NCBI RefSeq assembly: GCF_900129055.1
Contig: NZ_FQUZ01000005.1
Coordinates: 62,001 to 126,000 of the forward strand
DNA: 64,000 bases
Reading direction: 5' to 3'
Source: Lampropedia hyalina DSM 16112
GTDB lineage: Bacteria; Pseudomonadota; Gammaproteobacteria; Burkholderiales; Burkholderiaceae_C
Shown here: piece after piece, positions 58,409 through 64,000 of the stretch
How positions within the stretch are numbered: position 1 is the stretch's first letter
Layout: every line of letters begins with the position of its first letter
Notes under the pieces: model-generated
The model's input: the letters and a program-made list of their open reading frames with translations, nothing else
Databases searched by the model: none
What the model was told of the DNA's origin: nothing
Program-made: the position numbers and the translations under genes

Positions 58409-60106
58409 TCAATTCTTTCTGGACTTTGCCCTGGAACGGGCGACCACAGGGCTTGCAGCAGCCCCGTCGAGCATTTCCCGTGCGTGGGCGCGGGTGGTGG
58501 CCGTGATGGTTTCGCCCCCCAGCATCCGCGCGATTTCTTCCACGCGCTGGGCCTCCTGAACCGGCTGCACGGTACTGCTGACGCTCTGTCCGGTTGGCTG
58601 TTTGCGCACCAGCAGGTGGTGGTGCGCACAGGCCGCCACCTGGGGCAGGTGGGTGACGGCCAGCACCTGCCGGTCGCCACCGAGCTGGCGCATGAGCCGT
58701 CCGACGGTCTCGGCCACTGCACCGCCCACGCCGGAATCGACTTCATCGAAAATCAGCGTAGGAGTAGCCCCCAACTGGCTGGTGGTGACGGCAATCGCCA
58801 GGCTGATGCGGGAGAGCTCCCCGCCCGAAGCAACCTTGCCAATGGGCCGTGGGCTGGCTCCTGCATGGCCTGCCACCTGAAACTCAATGCCATCCAGACC
58901 GTGCGCGGCAGGCTCTGCCAGTGCGTCCAGATGCACGACAAAACGCCCGCCGGGCATTCCCAGTGCCTGCATGGCGGCACTGATGGCCCCGGAGAGCCGG
59001 GGAGCCGCCTGGGCACGCTGGTGTGAGAGTGCCTGCGCCAGCGTCTGGTAGTGCTGCTGTGCCTGTGTCTGCGCGGCCTGCAACTGTTCCAGATCGGCCT
59101 GGTGTTCCAGTGCCGTGAGTTCGTCCTGCCATTGCTGCACCAGCGCAGGCAGTCTATCGGGCGGCACGCGGTAGCGGCGCGCCTGGGAGAGCCATTGTCC
59201 CACCCGTTCATCCAGAGCCTGCAAGGTGTCGGTGTCTGGTTCGGCGGCATCGCCATAGCTGCTGAGGCTGTGGGCCACATCGGCCACCTGATTGGCAGCG
59301 GCTTGCAGAATTTCGCCCCATTCGGCAAAACGCGGCTCCAGCGATGCCTGGGTCTGGAGCAGTTGCAGGGCGCGGTGGATGCCGGTGCTGGCTGCCCCTT
59401 CGTCTTCCAGTGCCGCCCAGGCCTGTCGGGCCGTGTCCTGCAAGGTCTGCGCATGCGACAGGCGGGTGTGGTCGGCGTTGAGTTCTTCCCACTCACCGGG
59501 CCGGGGAGCCAGCTTGGCCAGTTCGCCCAGTTGCCACTGCAACATCTCGCGGCGTTGCTGCAATTGCGCTTCGTTCTGGCGGGCATGTTGCAGGGCCTCC
59601 TGCGCCCTGCGCCAGACCTGCCAGGCCTGCTGCACGGGCTGGGGGTTGCTGCCGGCATAGCCATCGAGCAGGGCGCGCACGGCACTGGCACGGGTCAGGC
59701 TTTGCCAGGCGTGCTGGCCATGAATGTCCACCAAATGTTCGCCCACGGTGCGCAGTTGCGTGGCCGTGGCCACCGAGCCGTTGATCCAGCTTCGGCTGCG
59801 CCCCTGCGTATCCACGGTGCGGCGCAGCACAAGGCCATCGGTAGCGGTGTGATCGAAGCCGTGTTCCGTCAGCCAGTCGAGCAAATCCGGTGGAATGTCG
59901 AACTCGGCAGCGACTTCGGCGCGTTCCTCCCCCTGACGCACCCACAGGGCATCGGCACGTGCACCCAGCACCAGTTGCAGGGCATCGATGAGGATGGACT
60001 TGCCCGCGCCGGTCTCGCCACTGAGCACGGTAAAGCCGGTGTGCAGGTCAAGGTCCAGCGACTGCACGACCACGAAGTGGCGCAACACCATGCGGCGCAA
60101 GGCCAT
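58409..60106 (-). CDS. recN: DNA repair protein RecN (SMC-like ATPase)
   Basis: 565 aa. Walker A GETGAGKS (30-37) and the C-terminal signature LSRISLAIAV and Walker B LIFDEVDSGVGG flank a long coiled coil. RecN acts in double-strand break repair by tethering DNA ends. It starts 1 bp after the nadK stop, a coupling that is conserved across many bacteria. I used the ATG at 60106 because it gives the family start (MALRRMVLRHF); the open frame upstream overlaps nadK. Confidence 0.95.
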   Translation of the reverse strand: MALRRMVLRHFVVVQSLDLDLHTGFTVLSGETGAGKSILIDALQLVLGARADALWVRQGEERAEVAAEFDIPPDLLDWLTEHGFDHTATDGLVLRRTVDTQGRSRSWINGSVATATQLRTVGEHLVDIHGQHAWQSLTRASAVRALLDGYAGSNPQPVQQAWQVWRRAQEALQHARQNEAQLQQRREMLQWQLGELAKLAPRPGEWEELNADHTRLSHAQTLQDTARQAWAALEDEGAASTGIHRALQLLQTQASLEPRFAEWGEILQAAANQVADVAHSLSSYGDAAEPDTDTLQALDERVGQWLSQARRYRVPPDRLPALVQQWQDELTALEHQADLEQLQAAQTQAQQHYQTLAQALSHQRAQAAPRLSGAISAAMQALGMPGGRFVVHLDALAEPAAHGLDGIEFQVAGHAGASPRPIGKVASGGELSRISLAIAVTTSQLGATPTLIFDEVDSGVGGAVAETVGRLMRQLGGDRQVLAVTHLPQVAACAHHHLLVRKQPTGQSVSSTVQPVQEAQRVEEIARMLGGETITATTRAHAREMLDGAAASPVVARSRAKSRKN

Positions 60107-60107
60107 G

Positions 60108-61004
60108 TCAGCTCCCCCCCTCGTTCCAGCCCAACTTGTTGCGCAGCATGGCGTAATAGTTCCAGCCCTTGGGGTGCAGGAAACGGGCACTGTAGGTCGA
60201 GCGGCCCACCAGCAGACGGTCGCCCAGCAGAATGCTGGAGAAAGACAGCATGTCGAAGCTGGCACTCATGTCGCGCCCGCCCAGCACTTCGACGGCAATA
60301 TCGCTGGAATCCGGCAGTACCAGCGGGCGGTTGGAAAGCTTGTGCGGGGCAATCGGCGCGACGACCCAGCCACCCGTGGCCGGATGCACGATAGGCCCGC
60401 CCACCGAAAGCGTGTAGGCCGTGGAGCCGGTGGGCGAGGCAATGATGAGGCCATCGGCGCGCTGGTTGGAGACGAACTGCCCCGACACTTCCATGCGGAT
60501 TTCCAGCATGCCCGACAGCCCGCCCCGGCTGAGCACCACATCATTGACGGCATGGGCCTCGTAGATGCACTCGCCCGCGCGGATGACGCGGGCATGAATG
60601 AGCGGGCGCAAATCTTCATCGTAAGTGCCGTGCAGCATGGGGGCGAGCTGCTCCTGGAACCCTTCCAGCGGCAGATCGGTGACAAAGCCCACCCGGCCCT
60701 GGTTGATGCCGATCAGCGGCGTGCCATAACGCGCCAACTGGCGTGCAATGCCCAGCATGGTGCCGTCGCCACCAATGGCGATGCAGAGGTCGCACTGCTG
60801 GCCGATTTCGTCGGGGGTGAGCACGGGCCAGTGATCCAGCCCCAGATTTTCGCTGGTGTCGGTGTCCAGCACCACCTCGCAGCCCTGGCGGGCGAGGAAC
60901 AGGGCCACATCTTCGACCACGGCACGCGAGATGTTGCTGATTTCCACCGAAGGAATGGTCTGGTATTTGCCAATCAGGGCAATGCGGCGAAACTTGGAAG
61001 GCAT
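60108..61004 (-). CDS. nadK: NAD kinase
   Basis: 298 aa. The glycine-rich catalytic motif AIGGDGTM (77-83) and the NAD-binding block VNDVVLSRG are followed by [15 protein letters not shown]. It makes NADP from NAD. The N terminus [15 protein letters not shown] matches other betaproteobacterial enzymes. The half copy of the palindromic element lies 35-62 bp before the start. Convergent or divergent dnaJ-type heat-shock genes common near nadK (hrcA, grpE) are not here. Confidence 0.95.
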   Translation of the reverse strand: MPSKFRRIALIGKYQTIPSVEISNISRAVVEDVALFLARQGCEVVLDTDTSENLGLDHWPVLTPDEIGQQCDLCIAIGGDGTMLGIARQLARYGTPLIGINQGRVGFVTDLPLEGFQEQLAPMLHGTYDEDLRPLIHARVIRAGECIYEAHAVNDVVLSRGGLSGMLEIRMEVSGQFVSNQRADGLIIASPTGSTAYTLSVGGPIVHPATGGWVVAPIAPHKLSNRPLVLPDSSDIAVEVLGGRDMSASFDMLSFSSILLGDRLLVGRSTYSARFLHPKGWNYYAMLRNKLGWNEGGS

Positions 61005-61038
61005 AGGATTTCTGTTCAGGCAGGCAGCAACGTGGGGG

Positions 61039-61066
61039 TGGCGCGACGGGTTTGGCAGACCTTCCC
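61039..61066. repeat. Half copy of the palindromic miniature element, copy 3
   Basis: About 28 bp resemble one end of copies 1 and 2: the inner GGCGCxACGGG followed by the terminal TTTGGCAGACCTTCCC, with one mismatch in the end repeat. No partner end is found within 150 bp. It sits in the 5' region of nadK and looks like a remnant. Confidence 0.65.
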
Positions 61067-61245
61067 AAAGGCTCCCCAGCCAGTATAGCGGCTCCCTCTG
61101 GCGGCGCGAACGGCAACGCCCCCAATCCAGAACGGTGGCCCCACGGCCATGCGGATACTGGAGCACGACACAATGTGGATACGACAAGCCGGTATGATGG
61201 TGACCCTGCCGTTTTCCGGTTTCTGCTCCACTGCGGGCCTGTTCC

Positions 61246-62142
61246 ATGACAACGCATCCACTGCCCCTTTCCACCCTGATCGCCACCAAGACCAAAGCCT
61301 ATCTGGACCTGATCCGCTGGAACCGTCCGGCTGGCTGGCTGCTGCTGCTGTGGCCCACCCTCTCGGCCCTGTGGCTGGCCGCCGAAGGTTTTCCGGGCTG
61401 GCATCTGCTGCTGGTCTTTACCCTGGGCACGATTCTCACGCGCAGCGCGGGCTGCTGCATCAACGACATTGCCGACCGCGAATTCGATCGGCATGTCAAG
61501 CGCACGGTGGCGCGCCCCGTCACCAGCGGTCGCATCAGCGTGAAGGAAGCCACTGGCGTGGGGCTGGCCCTGACGCTGCTGGCCTTTGGGCTGGTGCTCA
61601 CCACCAACCGCCTGACCGTGTACTGGTCGTTCTTCGCCGTGGCCATCACGGTGTTCTACCCGTATGCCAAACGCTTTTTTGCCATGCCCCAGGCCGTGCT
61701 GGGCGTGGCCTTCAGCGTGGGCATCCCGATGGCCTTCACTGCCGTGCAGGAGCAGGTTCCCGCCGTGGTATGGCTGCTGCTGGCCAGCAACCTGCTGTGG
61801 ACGATTGCCTACGACACCGAATACGCGATGGTGGATCGGGACGACGATCTGAAGCTCGGCATGAAAACCTCCGCCATCACGCTGGGACGCTGGGACGTGG
61901 CGGGCGTGATGGCCTGCTACATCGTCTCGCTGCTGCTGTGGCTGTGGGCCGTGCAGCCCTACGCGCTGGGCTGGCCACAATGGCTGGCACTGGCGGTTGC
62001 GGCCACCCAGGTCTTCTGGCACTGGCGGTTGATTCGCCTGCGCGAACGCACCGACTGCTTCCGGGCGTTCCGCCTCAACCACTGGCTGGGCTTTACGCTG
62101 TTTCTGGGCATTGTGCTGGGCCTGTGGCTCGCACCTGCCTAA
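61246..62142 (+). CDS. ubiA: 4-Hydroxybenzoate polyprenyltransferase
   Basis: 298 aa, about nine membrane spans. The two metal/pyrophosphate-binding motifs are NDIADREFD (73-81) and [13 protein letters not shown] (189-201). It prenylates 4-hydroxybenzoate in ubiquinone synthesis. It lies 241 bp from divergent nadK. Chorismate lyase (ubiC), which often precedes it, is absent. The next gene starts 42 bp later on the same strand. Confidence 0.95.
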   Translation: MTTHPLPLSTLIATKTKAYLDLIRWNRPAGWLLLLWPTLSALWLAAEGFPGWHLLLVFTLGTILTRSAGCCINDIADREFDRHVKRTVARPVTSGRISVKEATGVGLALTLLAFGLVLTTNRLTVYWSFFAVAITVFYPYAKRFFAMPQAVLGVAFSVGIPMAFTAVQEQVPAVVWLLLASNLLWTIAYDTEYAMVDRDDDLKLGMKTSAITLGRWDVAGVMACYIVSLLLWLWAVQPYALGWPQWLALAVAATQVFWHWRLIRLRERTDCFRAFRLNHWLGFTLFLGIVLGLWLAPA

Positions 62143-62184
62143 GAAGCTGTTCACCTCGCTCAATCTCCACCCCACTCTGCTGCC

Positions 62185-62766
62185 ATGTCCACTCCTGCCC
62201 CGCCCAGTGCCCCTGCCAACCCCTGGTTCGACAGCCCGCGCCGCTACGGACGCATCAGCCGGATGCTGCACTGGGGCATGGCCCTGCTGATGGGCTGGCA
62301 ATTCACCGGCATGGTGCTCAAGGTCACGCTGGACTTGAACCCACGCGAATCCTTCATGGTCGGCACGCACAACAGCGTGGGCATCGTGCTGCTGGTACTG
62401 GTCTTGCTGCGCGGCCTGTGGGCCTTGCTGAACCTGAAGCGCAGGCCAGCGCACGAGGCCACGCTGCTGGGCTGGGCCGCCATGCTCGGGCATGTGGGCC
62501 TGTACGGGCTGATGGTGCTGGTGCCCACCCTCGCGCTGCTGCGGCTCATCGGCTCTGGCCGCCCTTTCAGCCTGTTCGGCGTGGTGCCCTTGTTCGATGC
62601 CAGCGAACGGGTCGATTGGATGATGGCCCCTGCCAATGCTGCGCATGGCGTGCTGGGCTGGGTATTGCTGGCCCTGATTGCCGGGCACATCGGCATGGTC
62701 ATCGTGCACCATTTCCTCTGGAAGGATGACACGCTGCACCGCATGGCAGGGCCTCGGCTGAAGTAA
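62185..62766 (+). CDS. Cytochrome b561 family protein (CybB-like)
   Basis: 193 aa with four membrane spans. Haem-ligand histidines are in RISRMLHWGMALLMGWQF, VGTHNSVGIVLL, and the last span HGVLGWVLLALIAGHIGMVIVHHF. Such diheme proteins transfer electrons from quinol at the inner membrane; CybB acts as a superoxide:ubiquinone oxidoreductase in E. coli. Its place after ubiA fits a quinone link. It ends 21 bp before the convergent AraC-type regulator gene. Confidence 0.88.
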   Translation: MSTPAPPSAPANPWFDSPRRYGRISRMLHWGMALLMGWQFTGMVLKVTLDLNPRESFMVGTHNSVGIVLLVLVLLRGLWALLNLKRRPAHEATLLGWAAMLGHVGLYGLMVLVPTLALLRLIGSGRPFSLFGVVPLFDASERVDWMMAPANAAHGVLGWVLLALIAGHIGMVIVHHFLWKDDTLHRMAGPRLK

Positions 62767-62787
62767 ATCGACTCCTCCCAACCGCAT

Positions 62788-63876
62788 TCAGCCCGAATCC
62801 AAAGGCTGGTGCTGCTGGCGGTACTGCTGTGGTGTTTGTCCCGTCCAGCCCAGGAAGGCACGCGCAAAGCTCTTGACGTTGTCGAAGCCGGACATGGCCG
62901 CAATCTGCTTGACCGGGTGGCGCGTGCGCACCAGCAGTTCGGTGGCGCGTTCGCGTCGCACCTCGTTCTTGATGGATTGCAGCGTCACGCCTTCTTCCTG
63001 GAGCAACCGGTGCAGACTGCGCACCGACAGATGCAGCTCGTGCGCCAGCGTCTGTGCGGTCTGCGGCGTGGCGTAGGGCGTGCTCAAACTGGCCCGCAAT
63101 CGCTGGCGCACCCGGCGCAGCAGCGAACGGTCGCGCCGGTACGGCTTGACCATGACGTACAGCGCGCGGCGCAGCATGTCGTTGAGTTCGGTCTCGTTGC
63201 GGCACAGCGGCATCGCCAGGTGAGTGGCATCGAGGTGCAGGCAGGCCACCGGGGCATCGTAGCCAATCGGGCCGGGAAACAGCAGGGCGAGTGCATCGGC
63301 ATAGGCGGGAGCCGGAAACGGCAGCTCCAGCCGCAACAGGCGAATGGGCGAATCCACCAGCCAGCAGGCCACACCATGCAGATTGCGCAGCATCGACACC
63401 AGGCAGAAGATGCGAAACACCCCCAGCGGCCGGTTCTCCTGCAAGACAATGCGCGCCTGCGCAGAGTCGCGCTGCCACTGCAACACCACGTCCTGGGTCA
63501 GCAGGCCGTGGTGGCGGCACCACCGCTGCAAGGCCACGCCCAGCGTGGGCGACGACAGCGATGCCCGCAGCAGCATGCCATAGCTGCCCCAGCGCATGGG
63601 CTGGCTGAACCAGCCCAGAGCCTCATCGTCCAGCTCGTGCATGGCATACGCCGACAGGCGTTCCATTTGCAGCGCGGTGATGCGCTCCACTCCCTCCCCT
63701 CCAGTACCCTGCTGCCACAACGATGGCGTGATTTGTGCCTGCTGCAACGCAGCCTCTGGACTGCGACCATACTTTGCATAGGCTGCCAGCACCGCCTGAA
63801 GAAACTCCACCGGCGTGGCATGTACCGGCCTGTAAAGGGTTTTTGGGGTCTTGCGGACAGACTCAAAATGATTCAT
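62788..63876 (-). CDS. AraC-family transcriptional regulator with N-terminal arabinose-binding-like domain
   Basis: 362 aa. The N-terminal ~240 residues match the AraC_binding (OruR/ArgR-like) domain, including ERITALQMERLSAYAMHELDDEALGWFSQPMRWGSYGMLLRA. The C-terminal HTH block has LAHELHLSVRSLHRLLQEEGVTLQSIKNEVRRERATELL and the second helix pair KQIAAMSGFDNVKSFARAFLGWTGQTPQQYRQQ. The start at 63876 is the first ATG giving the family N terminus. It probably regulates a divergent target beyond the window edge; the last 124 bp of the window contain no gene. Confidence 0.92.
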   Translation of the reverse strand: MNHFESVRKTPKTLYRPVHATPVEFLQAVLAAYAKYGRSPEAALQQAQITPSLWQQGTGGEGVERITALQMERLSAYAMHELDDEALGWFSQPMRWGSYGMLLRASLSSPTLGVALQRWCRHHGLLTQDVVLQWQRDSAQARIVLQENRPLGVFRIFCLVSMLRNLHGVACWLVDSPIRLLRLELPFPAPAYADALALLFPGPIGYDAPVACLHLDATHLAMPLCRNETELNDMLRRALYVMVKPYRRDRSLLRRVRQRLRASLSTPYATPQTAQTLAHELHLSVRSLHRLLQEEGVTLQSIKNEVRRERATELLVRTRHPVKQIAAMSGFDNVKSFARAFLGWTGQTPQQYRQQHQPLDSG

Positions 63877-64000
63877 GACCAAACTCCAGAAGAGAAACCA
63901 TGCGAGACTATGGCCTGAAATGGCATGAATTGCAACCTTTTTGACCCACTTCGCCTGCGCGGTCGGCCTAACATCAAAGCCTTGAACCACAAAGGGCCGG

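Noticed and set aside
60616-62787. 723-codon minus-strand frame opposite ubiA and cytochrome b561
   Set aside because: It crosses the nadK/ubiA promoter region and is antisense to well-recognised genes.

Overview
The window is high-GC, densely coded chromosomal DNA of a Gram-negative bacterium. The protein sequences, the asd/fimV-type neighbourhood (fimV-truA-trpFBA), a prfA-prmC-hemA cluster, dapA-bamC, a ubiquinone pathway gene (ubiA) and the outer-membrane genes lpxH, bamC and lspA all point to Betaproteobacteria, order Burkholderiales, most likely Comamonadaceae. The genus cannot be fixed from this window. I see no tRNA or rRNA gene, no CRISPR array, no prophage and no complete insertion sequence.

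Layout. 1-4.2 kb: the 3' end of a thiolase, cardiolipin synthase, an SDR epimerase and a ferredoxin-FAD reductase. 4.4-11.3 kb: fimV, truA and the tightly coupled trpF-trpB-trpA, closed by a terminator shared with the convergent dapA-bamC pair. 13.6-16.3 kb: a Tat-exported extradiol dioxygenase, a short class III CoA-transferase, a small membrane protein and a 267-bp nested inverted-repeat element that abuts the hemA promoter. 16.4-21.8 kb: hemA, prfA, prmC, two cyclophilins and lpxH. 21.8-26.1 kb: thrS-infC on the minus strand, divergent from coaBC; the thrS leader has a terminator/antiterminator arrangement and infC appears to start at AUC.

26.6-39.3 kb: a Tad (tight adherence) pilus locus, cpaB-cpaC-tadZ-tadA-tadB-tadC-tadD-DUF3613-tadE-tadF-tadG. 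Neither the Flp pilin nor its prepilin peptidase is in the window. The locus carries a palindromic miniature element between tadA and tadB, a 9-bp tandem repeat in the tadD signal region, and a tadG whose distal two thirds is clearly AT-richer than everything around it.

39.4-64 kb: housekeeping and transport genes. These are an M48 metallopeptidase, an orphan metQ, TPP-riboswitch-controlled thiC, a uracil-type permease, an M20 amidohydrolase, lspA, msrA, icd, a DHA2 MFS transporter, an ArsC-like protein, a Pro/His-rich exported protein, TerC, a DUF815 ATPase, a Nudix hydrolase, rlmB, an amino-acid-binding lipoprotein, nadK-recN-rapZ, ubiA, a cytochrome b561 and an AraC-type regulator. A second, larger copy and a half copy of the miniature element lie at 54.2 and 61.0 kb.

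The most unusual content is non-coding: the 267-bp nested palindrome at hemA, the TA-flanked miniature element family, the structured thrS leader, a leaderless-looking hemA, and the variable-looking features inside the Tad locus. Homology calls are from recognised motifs only; no database search was possible.
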